Part shown: one piece after another, positions 46,146 through 58,105 of the stretch
Layout of the letters: each line of letters begins with the position of its first letter
Numbering within the stretch: position 1 is the first letter of the stretch
Assembly: GCA_039000515.1 (NCBI GenBank)
Contig: JBCFYV010003508.1
Span: forward strand, 48,507,265-48,571,264
Length of the DNA: 64,000 nucleotides
Direction: 5' to 3'
DNA from: Timema cristinae
Taxonomy: Eukaryota; Arthropoda; Insecta; Phasmatodea; Timematidae
Notes under the pieces: generated by a model
Database searches by the model: none
What the model was told of the DNA's origin: nothing
The model's input: the letters and a program-made list of their open reading frames with translations, nothing else
Program-made: the position numbers and the translations under genes

Positions 46146-47830
46146 ATAATATCAAATAAAATGATTTGTAGAAAGTGCATGAATACATTAATACGTCACA
46201 TTCTATTACCCCTCTGTTAGCGGTTATCCAATTAAATATGAAGTTGTCATCATAAATTGGTGGCGATTATTTTGGCCGGACCCACGTTAACATCAAGAAG
46301 GTACGAGGAAATTATAAGATTATCTTAGGGAGAAGCCAACCCTTAGAAGTTGAATGAAAAACAATAAAGTTCAAACATGTTAAATATAGCTCTATAAATT
46401 GGAGTAAAAAGATCAATCAATATTGGTATTTGAGCGAGATTCGTACGAAACGCAAACCTAACATTTCATTCGAGTCAACTCTGATTGTTAGCATGTTTCA
46501 ATTTTACAAGTTCGACTTGTCAAAAGTGACAAGAGGCTAGTGAGGGTTGAGGTTCGATTCTTGTTCGAGGTTGGTTTATATACTGTTATTTATTATTGTG
46601 ATTTTCAAGTCTTTTTTTCCCAATTATTCTGATGCACCTCTTAAACACCTTCCTCATCGTTATCCCCTAGATTAAGCCGTTAATATACCTTAAAATAAAA
46701 ATAAAATCTGTTTTGTATAGCTATATAAATTGTTTCTGAAATAAATCATTTTCTAAAATTGAGGCTTTACCTTTGAATATTTTTGAAATTCAAAACTTCT
46801 TGACCCCTCTTTGGTTTATAAGCTTTTGTAAGTAATAGAATAAATTGTTTAAGTACATACAACTCCTGAAATTACTGTCGAAAGTAATATCTTCACATTT
46901 AAATATATTGATGTTGTTTTAAAGGTTACCAATCATTAGTTAGAATGAGGATAACTTAATAAAAATTTATTAGTTTATAATTTAAGTAGAATGTATAATA
47001 ATTCAGTGTGCTACTTGGTTAAACGGAATTTCACAAACCTGTTTGTGTATTCAACGTTTAGCAACAAAATAGTATAAGCTTTATAAAAAAAACGTTACCT
47101 GTAACTTGTCAACTTGTTGACAATTGATATTACGAGAAGATGGCAAACTCTGCAATTACTGGAAGATTTTATTTAATCATCTAATATATTAGTGATTCCG
47201 TTCTTAACTGAAGATGGTGGGAATAAAATATTTGTTTTAAATGGTTAATTAACTTATTGTATAAACTGTAATAGATATATACCTTTTATATATAATGTGG
47301 CTTATGTTTGTAGTTTTTTAGGGTAGTTTTGGCAAAAATATAATTGCCTCAAATAGCATTACTTTTAAGTGTGTAACAATGGAGCAATTATTTAATTCAG
47401 TGTTTTGTATTATCTTGTTTGAACTCAGGAGCTGTTAAATTGTTTGTTTGGTAATTGTAGTAAATTAAATATCACAAGGAAATGGTTAATTTGTCAATAT
47501 ATCTTAGATTTATCGTAGGTCACCTTCAACATTGGTATTTAAAATCTGATTGTTTGAAATAGAATTCAAATTATTTCAAAAATATTATGGTAATATAAAT
47601 CAAAGTAAAGTATATTATTAAAGGAATATGAATGACTTGGTTTTTTTAGCATTTATTGACTGGATCGTGTAATGTTTTATGAAATGACACTAAAATATTT
47701 AAAAGCCTATTTTTATTAGTTTTAAAATATGAAATTAAATGCTGTCAGTTCTTGAAACATACATAAAATCTAGCTTATTACCTTTCATGTATGATTTTTT
47801 ATTTACTTTAATGGATTTACGTCCTATTGA
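46146..47830. other. Non-coding stretch, no gene seen
   Basis: A lone tRNA-like B box (GAGGTTCGATTCTTG) at about 46549 may be a SINE remnant. The rest is AT-rich and unique. Confidence 0.5.
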
Positions 47831-48110
47831 TGGACAGAGTCAGTAATGAATGGGTGCTGAAGGAGTGGACAGAGTCAGTAATGAATGGGTGCTGAGGGAG
47901 TGGACAGAGTCAGTAATGAATGGGTGCTGAGGAGTGGACAGAGTCAGTAATGAATGGGTGCTGAAGGAGTGGACAGAGTCAGTAATGAATGGGTGCTGAA
48001 GGAGTGGACAGAGTCAGTAATGAATGGGTGCTGAAGGAGTGGACAGAGTCAGTAATGAATGGGTGCTGAAGGAGTGGACAGAGTCAGTAATGAATGGGTG
48101 CTGAAGGAGT
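47831..48110. repeat. 35-bp minisatellite within LINE ORF, 8 copies
   Basis: Unit TGGACAGAGTCAGTAATGAA plus TGGGTGCTGAAGGAG; one unit is a base short and one differs (GAGGGAG). In the LINE frame each encodes VDRVSNEWVLKE. The array runs straight into the remaining LINE ORF. Confidence 0.93.
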
Positions 48111-48417
48111 GTGGTTTGAAAGGGAATACAAAGGTCAATATGAAAGAAGTGTCTTACGTTGGTTTGGACATGTTGAGAGGATGAGTGTGGATCGAGTGAT
48201 GAAGCAAATATATGAAGGTAGAGTGTGTGGATCAAAAGGAAGGGGTAGGCGATGTGAGATATGGCTAAATGTTGTAGACGAATGTGTGAAAAAGAGAAAC
48301 ATTAATAGTTTAAATAATAAAAGAGCATGTATGACTCAGTGTATGGATGTTGTTGAAGAGAAGGGAGTAGTCAAGGATAGGGAAGTGTGGAGAAAGTTAG
48401 TGAGGATGGATTAAGTA
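48094..48417 (+). mobile_element. LINE ORF2 C-terminal tail
   Basis: An open frame of 106 codons containing SVLRWFGHVERMSVDRV, KQIYEGRVCGSKGRGRR, and VKDREVWRKLVRMD just before the stop. These are conserved tail motifs that follow the reverse-transcriptase domain in many arthropod LINEs. The start codon shown is only where the frame opens; the true protein entered from upstream and has been shifted by the 35-bp array and by an indel in the VNMKE/QYERS region. No RT or endonuclease domain remains, so it cannot move itself. Confidence 0.8.
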
Positions 48418-48998
48418 CGGAGTTGTTGTTTTTTGAGCTGTATGTACAGTTTCTTGTGTGTGTATGTGTGTATGATTCTATTTGAATGGAGGACAATAGC
48501 GAACGTTGGTGTTACTAAGTCAAACGTATTACCTCCATTGGAGCTAACCACATTTAATTACACAAATGGAGTAGAGATGAGTGAAGAAGGACTTAAAGGA
48601 AGTGTCATTTGTATATAGAGAGAATGGAAAACCCCATAGGAGAAAATCTCCTCAGTTAATCTAGCATATATTTGAACTCTGACCTTGGTAACTGGCAAAC
48701 TAAAGACGAGACTGATGCCTTTGTTATCATTCTCCGAGTTGCGGGTGTAGATGCGGTATGGTTTCATCGAGTACTACTCTTATCTTATCATTGTGTTTCC
48801 TTCACAAGTAGATCATTATTATAAGCACCATGTCTCTAATGTGTGATAACAATCTATTATTGTTTTGTTTGGGCATTTATCTTGTCTATATCGTAGCTAA
48901 TACATGATGGATAGTCACAAGATTAGCCCCAATACCTACCCTACTCTATGGAACTAGGAACGATAAAGTTCATTGCTGCACTTAACAAAAGTACACCA
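48418..48998. other. LINE 3' flank and non-coding stretch
   Basis: The first ~190 bp probably includes the LINE 3' untranslated region, with a GT-rich run near 48456-48474. A weak tRNA-like reversed head lies at about 48620-48770, similar to 24613-24800. The frames at 48433-48767 have no domain. Confidence 0.4.
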
Positions 48999-49080
48999 CC
49001 TATCCTTATCTTGAGCTAGTTCTATCCAGTCCACCTCATTACACCCTATCCCTATCTTGAGCTAGTTCTATCCTGTCCAC
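48999..49080 (-). mobile_element. LINE tail, 46-bp tandem duplication
   Basis: Two units encoding, on the minus strand, NEVDWIELAQDR-type peptide. The preceding flank (CTTAACAAAAGTACACCACC) matches that of 17735-17752, so this is a second copy of the same LINE tail. It is cut by the SINE-2 that follows. Confidence 0.8.
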
Positions 49081-49308
49081 CGTAACCTGCTAAGGTTTCC
49101 CTCTCATGTTGGCCTGGCCTGCTGAAGACGGGTAGATTGAGGTTCGAGTCTCGTTCGGGTCTACTAAATGGTTTCCCACTGTCCATGTATTGCGGGTAGA
49201 CTACCTCTAAAAGGTTTCCGTCCTCACCTCTACCCAATTAGAGTAATTATCATAATATATCCGTATAACATGAACAGATTGCTTAGTGAGACGCGGCGAT
49301 TAAAATAA
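49081..49308 (+). repeat. SINE-2 copy
   Basis: Partial head (TGCTAAGGTTTCCCTCTC), B-arm GAGGTTCGAGTCTCG, body and eroded 3' end (GCTTAGTGAGACGCGGCGAT). The minus frame at 49052-49237 is its antisense. Confidence 0.78.
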
Positions 49309-49957
49309 CCTCAAACCACGTGATATGCAGCTGTCGCTTTTGATATATCAATGCCTTTAGAATAGTCCGACACCTTAACTCAGTGGGTAGCGTGTCTGTC
49401 CACTTAGCTAAGGGTTCCGGGCAGGGCCAAAAAATGTATCATTGGTGAAATGTGGGTTTACAGTGATGAATTAACGTCTGGGGACTGGATGTTGTGCCTG
49501 TCCTAGTCTTAAGTTAGATTATAAGGCATATTATGAAGCTATGACAAGCCTAGAAAGCTGATAGTGGATAAAAAAACTGACCCAGAACATAGAATAGCAA
49601 GAATATAAAAATATGTCATCAATATTGACTGTAAATATATAAAAGGCCTTTCCTATGAAAATCGGCCTATTGGTGTACTCGGCGGCGTGAAAGCGTTCTT
49701 AAGAAGGTGTCTGGTGGAAGGACGAGACGCAAAAGAACCAGAGACGAGACATCGTCGCGGTCTTGTGGAGGCCATCGCTCAGGAGCAGGAGTGCGTGGCG
49801 TCAAGGGATGCAACATTACCAACATGTTGGTGGGGGGGGGGGGGGGGGGGGGGAGCAAGAGCATCGCAACATTCTCCTACGTTCGTTTTATGTGATTCAT
49901 TTTGAACCAATAAAATGTTGTAAACTGTTAAAATGCTTGCTTTTTCTCACGGCCCCC
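49309..49957. other. Non-coding stretch, no gene seen
   Basis: Contains a tRNA-like segment at about 49380-49440 (CTCAGTGGGTAGCGTGTCTG) and a 22-base G run at 49832-49853. Three plus frames across the G run are artefacts. Confidence 0.45.
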
Positions 49958-50450
49958 TTAAGATGGTATGTAAGGAGACGCGAGAACCAGACAGTGTTTT
50001 TTGCAGTTTTTATGGCAAAACTTTGTTTGGCTAAACTAAATAAAATATTGCTTCAGTACAAACATATAGTTTAATTTTCTTCATATGATGCCAAACCCTT
50101 CCTCCACCTCTGACAAGACATCTTGTGAATGTGGGGAATGCCAGACCTTCACCGTGGTTCGGATCCCACGTTAAACTGTAGGTCCTCCATTTCATCTCGC
50201 AATCACCCTACCATTACACATTAGCGTAAGTGCGTATAACTCGGACGGGTAGTAAGACGCGGTGATGATAATAATAATTCTTCATATGATTACCTCAACA
50301 TTTCTTGAGATCTATCTGTCAAGAGAGAGAGAGAGAGAGAGTGCTAGAATTTAATGATAACTTTTTATTTTCATTTAAAATGTTTCTCATCTAGTAGATT
50401 TCAGTATATGTTTGTAGTGGAGCAATATTTTATTTATTTTACCAGGACTA
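49958..50450. mobile_element. Foldback element interrupted by SINE-1
   Basis: The left end TTAAGATGGTATGTAAGGAG, arm (GCAGTTTTTATGGCAAAACT), loop (AATTTAATGATAACTTTT) and partial right arm (AGTGGAGCAATATTTTATTT) match the family; the right terminus is lost. A SINE-1 sits in the left arm at 50090-50277. (GA)n near 50324-50341 lies in the loop region. Confidence 0.82.
50077..50290 (+). mobile_element. SINE-1, 5'-truncated, with 13-bp duplication
   Basis: Insert 50090-50277 starts at GCCAAACCCTTCCTCCACCT, missing head and B box, and ends with the 3' hairpin region and a short (TAA)n tail. The duplication TTCTTCATATGAT is perfect at 50077-50089 and 50278-50290. Confidence 0.95.
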
Positions 50451-50501
50451 ACATCTCTGAGATATCACACACACATGAAGATGTAAGTCTTTCAGAACAA
50501 G

Positions 50502-52329
50502 CGCTAGAGAATCATGGTTGACACACTCATCCTCAGCAATATAATCAACGAACCTTTACAAGAGCTAGAGAATCATGGTTGACACACTCATCCTCAGCAA
50601 TATAATCAACGAACCTTTACAAGAGCTAGAGAATCATGGTTGACACACTCATCCTCAGCAATATAATCAACGAACCCTTACAAGAGCTAGAGAATCATGG
50701 TTGACACACTCATCCTCAGCAATATAATCAACGAACCTTTACAAGAGCTAGAGAATCATGGTTTACACACTCATCCTCAGCAATATAATCAACGAACCCT
50801 TACAAGAGCTAGAGAATCATGGTTGACACACTCATCCTCAGCAATATAATCAACGAACCCTTACAAGAGCTACAGAATCATGGTTAACACACTCATCCTC
50901 AGCAATATAATCAACGAACCCTTACAAGAGCTAGAGAATCATGGTTGACACACTCATCCTCAGCAATATAATCAACGAACCTTTACAAGAGCTAGAGAAT
51001 CATGGTTGACACACTCATCCTCAGCAATATAATCAACGAACCCTTTACAAGAGCTAGAGAATCATGGTTGACACACTCATCCTCAGCAATATAATCAACG
51101 AACCTTTACAAGAGCTAGAGAATCATGGTTGACACACTCATCCTCAGCAATATAATCAACGAACCTTACAAGAGCTAAGAATCATGGTTGACACACTCAT
51201 CCTCAGCAATATAATCAACGAAACCTTACAAGAGCTAGAGAATCATGGTTGACACACTCATCCTCAGCAATATAATCAACGAACCTTTACAAGAGCTACA
51301 GAATCATGGTTGACACACTCATCCTCAGCAATATAATCAACGAACCTTACAAGAGCTAGAGAATCATGGTTGACACACTCATCCTCAGCAATATAATCAA
51401 CGAACGTTACAAGAGCTACAGAATCATGGTTGACACACTCATCCTCAGCAATATAATCAACGAACGTTTACAAGAGCTAGAGAATCATGGTTGACACACT
51501 CATCCTCAGCAATATAATCAACGAACCTTACAAGAGCTAGAGAATCATGGTTGACACATCATCCTCAGCAATATAATCAACGAACCTTACAAGAGCTACA
51601 GAATCATGGTTGACACACTCATCCTCAGCAATATAATCAACGAACCTTTACAAGAGCTAGAGAATCATGGTTGACACACTCATCCTCAGCAATATAATCA
51701 ACAAACCCTTACAAGAGCTAGAGAATCATGGTTGACACACTCATCCTCAGCAATATAATCAACGAACCTTTACAAGAGCTAGAGAATCATGGTTGACACA
51801 CTCATCCTCAGCAATATAATCAACGAACCCTTACAAGAGCTACAGAATCATGGTTGACACACTCATCCTCAGCAATATAATCAACAAACCCTTACAAGAG
51901 CTAGAGAATCATGGTTGACACACTCATCCTCAGCAATATAATCAACGAACCTTTACAAGAGCTAGAGAATCATGGTTGACACACTCATCCTCAGCAATAT
52001 AATCAACGAACCCTTACAAGAGCTACAGAATCATGGTTGACACACTCATCCTCAGCAATATAATCAACGAACGTTTACAAGAGCTAGAGAATCATGGTTG
52101 ACACACTCATCCTCAGCAATATAATCAACGAACCTTTACAAGAGCTAGAGAATCATGGTTGACACACTCATCCTCAGCAATATAATCAACGAACCTTTAC
52201 AAGAGCTAGAGAATCATGGTTGAGACACTCATCCTCAGCAATATAATCAACGAACCTTTACAAGAGCTAGAGAATCATGGTTGACACACTCATCCTCAGC
52301 AATATAATCAACGAACCTTTACAAGAGCT
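50502..52329. repeat. 61-bp satellite, about 30 copies
   Basis: Unit contains GCTAGAGAATCATGGTTGAC, ACACTCATCCTCAGCAATAT and AATCAACGAACCTTTACAAGA. It alternates between 60 and 61 bp through the C/T run (AACCTT, AACCTTT, AACCCTT, AACGTT), with GCTACAG versus GCTAGAG as the main substitution. Homogeneity is high. The repeats are back to back without spacers. Confidence 0.97.
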
Positions 52330-52839
52330 TGTGATGTCTTCCGAAGAAAAGACACCGGATTGAGTGTGCTCCGAGAATTTTGGAGCCAATGTTGTCCCCC
52401 CCCTCCCCCCTTGACTTCCCAAGGACTCTTGTCGCGTATGAAGACACACTCGGCAAACAAGATGGGTGACAGCTCATGAGAAACAAGTTCTCTGAATACG
52501 TCTTCCTACACTGAACTAACCCACGAAACTCGTGTTCATTGGAACTAATTGTTTGTTGAACAAACATATTTAAGTTCGAAATTTTATTTATCATTTTACG
52601 ATCTTTAGTAAACTGTGACAGTATATTTATTGTTTTTATTTGTGCCCCGCCTTACTACCCGTTTGGGCAATCCACATTTAGCCCATAAAATATATTGGTA
52701 GGGAGAAACTGAAAAAAAAACATTAATTCTACACTCAACACCGACAATTTTTTACTTTATTATTTAAATCATTTAATAAAATATTGATTGTTTTAATTAG
52801 CTGTTGATCGGATGACTTGTATAAAAATATAAAAACCTA
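52330..52839. other. Non-coding stretch with SINE 3' fragment
   Basis: A short piece of the shared SINE 3' end (CGCCTTACTACCCGTTTGGG) lies at 52645-52690 on the minus strand. The 91-codon minus frame at 52319-52594 begins in the satellite edge and has no domain. Confidence 0.45.
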
Positions 52840-53010
52840 TATAGGCGGTTGAATGATCTGAGGTGTCAGTCTCGCAATAGACTAAGTCGCTGGTCACGGT
52901 AAGATTGGAGTTCGAATACAGGTCGGGTGTATTTTTGGTAGTTTTTCACTAAATATTAGTACACTTCCACTAAATTGAATCATGCTCATTACTGATGCAT
53001 AGCAGGTTAC
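52840..53010 (+). repeat. SINE-2 copy, body shortened
   Basis: Head TATAGGCGGTTGAATGATCT, B-arm GGAGTTCGAATACAGGTCGG, then a shortened body. Confidence 0.7.
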
Positions 53011-53606
53011 ATACATATCCTTTATATTTAAAACGATAGTTAAACTAGTTGACAAAAAAAATAGTTTTAGTTAATTAATGTATTTCTATGAATATCAACT
53101 CACAGGCTGCCAATAATTGTAATCATGGCATTCATTAAAATTAAATGTATTTCTTTCTATCACAAGTGTGTTGTAATAATACCAATAAAATATAGATAAG
53201 AAATATATAATTTGAGAAGAAATGTACTCGCATGTGCACCCTCGGTGCGCCTGACCCCTGACTACAGTCCAAGCTGTCGACGGCGCTTAGTCCATTGTTC
53301 CTCTGTCCAAGACCACTAGTTTCGTGACACTGTGTAAACTCAACTAACCACGCCCCTCGAGTTTGTCCTCAGACCACCCCGACCAATAATAAATACTTGG
53401 ACACGAGGTTCAACAAAACAGATATGTGAGTTGACTCTTGGTTTCCGAGCTACAGAGACGCAAACATACACTTTCCAGTTTAGATGGGGGAGAGGGGGGG
53501 GGGGATTTTGACAGATTCATGTGTAACTCACAATATACGCTAGGACTTTTTAATTCGAAGGCCAATGTATATCTAAAAAAAAAATTCGGAATATCCAAAA
53601 TTCTAA
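53011..53606. other. Non-coding stretch, no gene seen
   Basis: AT-rich, then a slightly GC-richer patch at 53230-53400. Nothing supported. Confidence 0.4.
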
Positions 53607-54129
53607 CTAACCATGTTCATGAGTATTTACACAAAATATCAATAACTTAAGAATATATATATATAATTCTTCTTCTAACTTAAGAATATATATTCTTAAG
53701 ACACAATATAAAAACTTGGAAATATTACCATACAAAAATAGGGAAGCGATAAAAGCCGAGCCCAACATATCCCCTATTCTAGGCAACCCACTCGCCACCA
53801 GTTCAAAATCATTCTCCGCTCTATCTTTTACTAATTCGTCAATATCTATACATTTATTTGACATTCTTGCTATATGGGATGATTTAATAAATATCGTTAA
53901 GTTAGGTTTAAGATTGGTACAAACTCTGAAAAAATTAACAATGGATTGCCTTCGAATTATTCAAATATTTTCTTCTAAAATTTTAATTAAATGTGTTTTT
54001 TACCGTTGGTTTAGGCATAATAATTTCACGGGGAACCATGGCGGGTTGGAATTATTAAAATGTTCGAATTACCCAATTTCTAGCTATACAGTTCCTAGTG
54101 TAAATAATATACAATACATGCATTCGTAG
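53607..54129. other. Unidentified open frames on opposite strands
   Basis: A minus frame (53607-53864) with the internal stretch DELVKDRAENDFELVASG and LPRIGDMLGSAF looks more protein-like in composition than most frames here, and upstream codons stay open for over 20 residues before its first ATG. The plus frame (53716-54129, 137 codons) overlaps it. I do not recognise either, and at most one can be real. A pseudogene or repeat-derived coding fragment is possible. Confidence 0.2.
53645..53702. repeat. Short palindromic repeat
   Basis: AACTTAAGAATATATAT appears twice, the second time followed by its own complement TATTCTTAAG, making a perfect hairpin (CTTAAGAATA...TATTCTTAAG) around 53681-53700. 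Confidence 0.6.
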
Positions 54130-54290
54130 GATGAAGCGTGAGAAGGGATTTTGATTAAAAACAACTTTTTTTTTCAATATAAAATTTTGCCATACGGACC
54201 TTAATAGGGTACATATTTATATAAATAATTCCTAACGTGAATAAAACCTCTTTACAAAGTGAATATAAAACTATTTATTCATATATTCAA
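54130..54290. other. Non-coding, AT-rich
   Basis: Nothing supported. Confidence 0.4.
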
Positions 54291-54503
54291 GTAATACGCT
54301 CAATAGCTAATCACACTAATAGATAAGGGGATGATAAGGGTAGCCTTTAAGGAAATGCATTCATATTTGCATGGAAAAAGAGTGGGGAAACAAATGAGTA
54401 CAAATCACCTTCACTACGCCCAGCCGGGATTCAAACCATCGTTTAACCGTCATCGGCAGTTCAGTCTATTGTGAGAATGACGCCTTAGACCACGAGGCCA
54501 GCA
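54291..54503 (-). repeat. SINE-2 copy, degenerate 3' end
   Basis: Body complement, B box complement (CGGGATTCAAACC) and head complement (CCTTAGACCACGAGGCC) are present. Confidence 0.78.
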
Positions 54504-57500
54504 TGTAATAACATCATTATATTTATAATTAATTTATCTCCTCCTGATTTGTATGTATTTTCAAAACATTTCCAAAATTTGGAGTTAAGACATTTTTGTC
54601 CTCGGCTCAAAAAGCAGTAGCAAAGCGCGCGGCTTTAAGAAAAAACGAGGGAAGTATCTATTAAATAAAGAAGCACTAACAGATGGTTACGTTATTTGTC
54701 TCAGTCAAATCGCAGAAAAAGGGGGAAAGAATAAATAGGGGAAATGAGACACACATTATGAAGAATAAAACAAAACTAGAAAAATAAATTGAAACGAGCC
54801 AGAGGCCATTGAGAAGAAGCGAGAAGACTCAAAGAAGTGATTGGCACTAGCGACGCTTTAAATTGTTTCACAGGTAAACTACAGTCTAGTTTATTGCATG
54901 GGTATATCAAGATAGAGGGGAAAACCCCACCAATCAAGTTGTTTCCACAGATGATGATCCACAGGAAGAATAAAGAGTGCGTTTTAATATTTGCTCGAAA
55001 AAAAATAATACATTTGGTGGTCAGCGTAAATGTTCTATGGAATTTGAGACAAAAAAAGAAAGCAAACCGGTTTCTTTTTGCTTTATATAAGAGGAAATGT
55101 CTTAGTTTTTGACTGTTTAGAATTGTACCATTGAGAGTTTTCTATATTTTGTTTAAAAAAAATATGTATTTAATGCATTACAAATTAAATTTAAAAAAAT
55201 AAATTCGACGAAGAGAAACACCTTTTTTACGTGTTGAGCTAAAGTTTGTTTTAAAAGCTCTAATTTGTCACAAATAATGATCATAAAAGTGCAATTATGT
55301 GCGATAAGAATACATTTCAGTTGTGAATAAAGATGATTTACTCGGATTAATCAGATCCTAGGTAAATAAAAATTGAAGTAAAGAAAATGCCTCACGTGAA
55401 AAAAGAACATTGCAAAAAAAAACCTTTGTTGCTAAATTTTGCAGGTGAAACCCACATTTAAACATAAATACTATTTTTAATATCTAGAATAATTGTAATG
55501 TTTACGAAAATATGTAACAGGATACCATAATTATTGTAATTACAAGAGTTAGAATGTTATTTATTTTTAACATCTAACATAGCTAAGATAAGAGGGTGAA
55601 ACAAGAATTAGTAGGCCGTTTAAAATTTTAATTTTAAGAGTTAAACAAGCTCAATTTGGGATGGGTGTATATTCATCATAGACAAATGTCACATTAAAGA
55701 GGGGAAAAGAATTGTACCATTTCTTTTAAAGTTTCTTTATTTACACATCACATTATATTCTTTTCAGGCAAACATATCTTATTGTTAAAATTTTATAAAT
55801 TTTTGTCAACAATGACAGCCTTACAAAAATTGGTGTATGTTTGAATTTAACGTTGCCTTTAACATAACACGCATACAATATGATTAACATCCAGGAAAAA
55901 AAAAAGTTAAATAACTTTATAAATACCAAAGGAACCAAAAGACAACATAAATGATTCGTAAATATGTCACTGTAAAATTACGGTGTAAAATGATTAAAAT
56001 ATATTACATGCGAGGTTACGATTTTATAATGTACTATAATTACAACTTGGAAATTCCCCTGAGCTTATGGATATAAAAATGCACATTATTTTGTCTCGAT
56101 GAAATGTATTATACATTAATCTTATTTTATCGTTTTAGCCAAAGATATCCAAAGCATTTTACAAAGACATCCAAGTAAATAAATAAACAAACACAGAAAA
56201 AAAAAGTAAAAATTTAACAACAAATCTGGAATAAAAAGAACATGAAAATGTAAGTAAGACATTTAATAACGCGAATGTTTTGTTTTTAACGTGATGTACT
56301 CACGGAGCAACTGAATGTGATAACAAAGTTCACATATTAGTTAATAAATTATTTATTAATTGGAGAAATTGCAACATTAATTAAAATTCTCATTTAAGGC
56401 ATTCAATGCCTTTTAATGTCATACCGATTTGTAGTAAGACGGTTTTCACACCAATTAAAAAAAAATAACCACTTTGAATGTCATAATTGTAGCAGTTATT
56501 GGCCCATGCTACCCCTAAAATATATTATATTATATTATATTCTAAAACGATTTGTACACTATTTTATAATCTTTTCTTTCACTTTGTCTTTTAGCTCATA
56601 AAAAATATCATTTTCAACAACCGCATCAAATAAAAGTAAAATGTAATTATTCACTAACATGAAAGTTGTCATTAAAAATAAAAGAAGCTAAATGGATCAA
56701 TATGAGCAAAACATTAGCATCTAGTAGGACTGTAATACCATAATTTAAGTGAAAACTAGTAATTTCACAAAATGTTATTTTGTACATCGATATTTGAAGC
56801 AACTTGTCCCGGTCTTACCCGTTTTTAATGTTTTTATTTTGATTGAAAAACTTCTACTAAATAGTGATATAATCTTCCAAATTAATCACTGGAAGAAAAC
56901 ATATCACTAAAATCACTATTTTCCTTATGGAAGTCTTTTTTTCTGTATCAGTGATAGCATTATCGATTGTTTCTTGAAATCATGTTTTTTTTTGCTTGTG
57001 TTAGGTCCCTTTTTAACCAGCGCGAGTTGCATTGTTTTGGATACCTGCCTTAGTAATATTAAGCATTAAATAAAACAATAAATAAACAAGTGTATACTAT
57101 AGATTATTTGTTTTCATACAGCAGTAAAACTAATTATTTAATTAATACGTTTTTATTTTTAAATATTTAACGTAATTTTTACGTATATACATTTTGGTTA
57201 TTAAAAAAAATCGCTTTAATTTACAATGCCATGTTTTTATATACGTTAGGGCTTAATTTAAGGCTAAGTGATAAGCAACAGGAAAGTAACCAATTGGGGG
57301 GGGGGGATGTACTAGAGCACGTGATGACACCCAAAAACCTACCCTTAGTTTTTTCAATTTGTATAAATATATCTATTTTTTATAACCCAACAATAACAAC
57401 CGGTTTTGTGTTATTTCTATTTCTTCTTAGCACAAAAATCTCAATTTTCTACCCCACAAAGAATAATAATAAAAAGGCAAATTGGAAATTTAGAGCATTT

Positions 57501-57880
57501 CTATACATCTTCAAGCCGCATTTCGAATTTTAAATACTCAAACCTTAGTGATTATCTTGTGTCTCTTGCCAAAACTCAATTTAATAATGCGAAAATAAGG
57601 ATTTAAAATAATATATGGTTATTGAGCAATCCATTTTGAATTCCAGACCTCTATTTAGTAACTATTATTTTTAATAAAAGCCTATGGATATTATAACGTA
57701 TGAATACAAACATATTTTGTTCACAATATCACAGATCCTATTCGGAATAAGGTCCTCAAAGAGGTAGTCATGTTATGATCACGTGCGCTCCATTTCGAGC
57801 TTGGTGTGTTTTGGCGTGAAGCTCCCTTTAAATTTCTTCTATGAGCAATAAATGCTAAAATATTTTTTTATTATTATTTT
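54504..57880. other. Long non-coding AT-rich stretch
   Basis: The longest stretch without a recognised element. It has a short (ATATT)n run near 56518-56541 and a G run near 57296-57306. Frames of 61-100 codons have no domain. Intergenic or intronic DNA downstream of apterous is the simplest reading. Confidence 0.5.
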
Positions 57881-58105
57881 AGCACCGCGTCTTACTATCC
57901 ATTCGGTTTATACGCTTATGTACTATCACGCTAATGGTGTTTAACGATCAAGAAGGTTATATTTAGAGCAAATGTACCCACATTTGCGCATAAAATTATT
58001 TTGGAAAACTACCTTCGGTCCACCCGACCAAGATTCGAACCTAAATCTCCTCGTTATCGTCAGTCACGAGAGTAGCGCGTTAGACCATGCGGCCACTGAA
58101 GGGAT
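57881..58105 (-). repeat. SINE-2 copy, nearly full length
   Basis: TAGCACCGCGTCTTACTATC, body, B box complement (CCAAGATTCGAACC) and head complement (TAGACCATGCGGCCACTGAA). Confidence 0.88.

Noticed and set aside
50502..52329. CRISPR-like regular repeats
   Set aside because: The units are adjacent with no unique spacers, and the rest of the window is animal DNA. It is a satellite.
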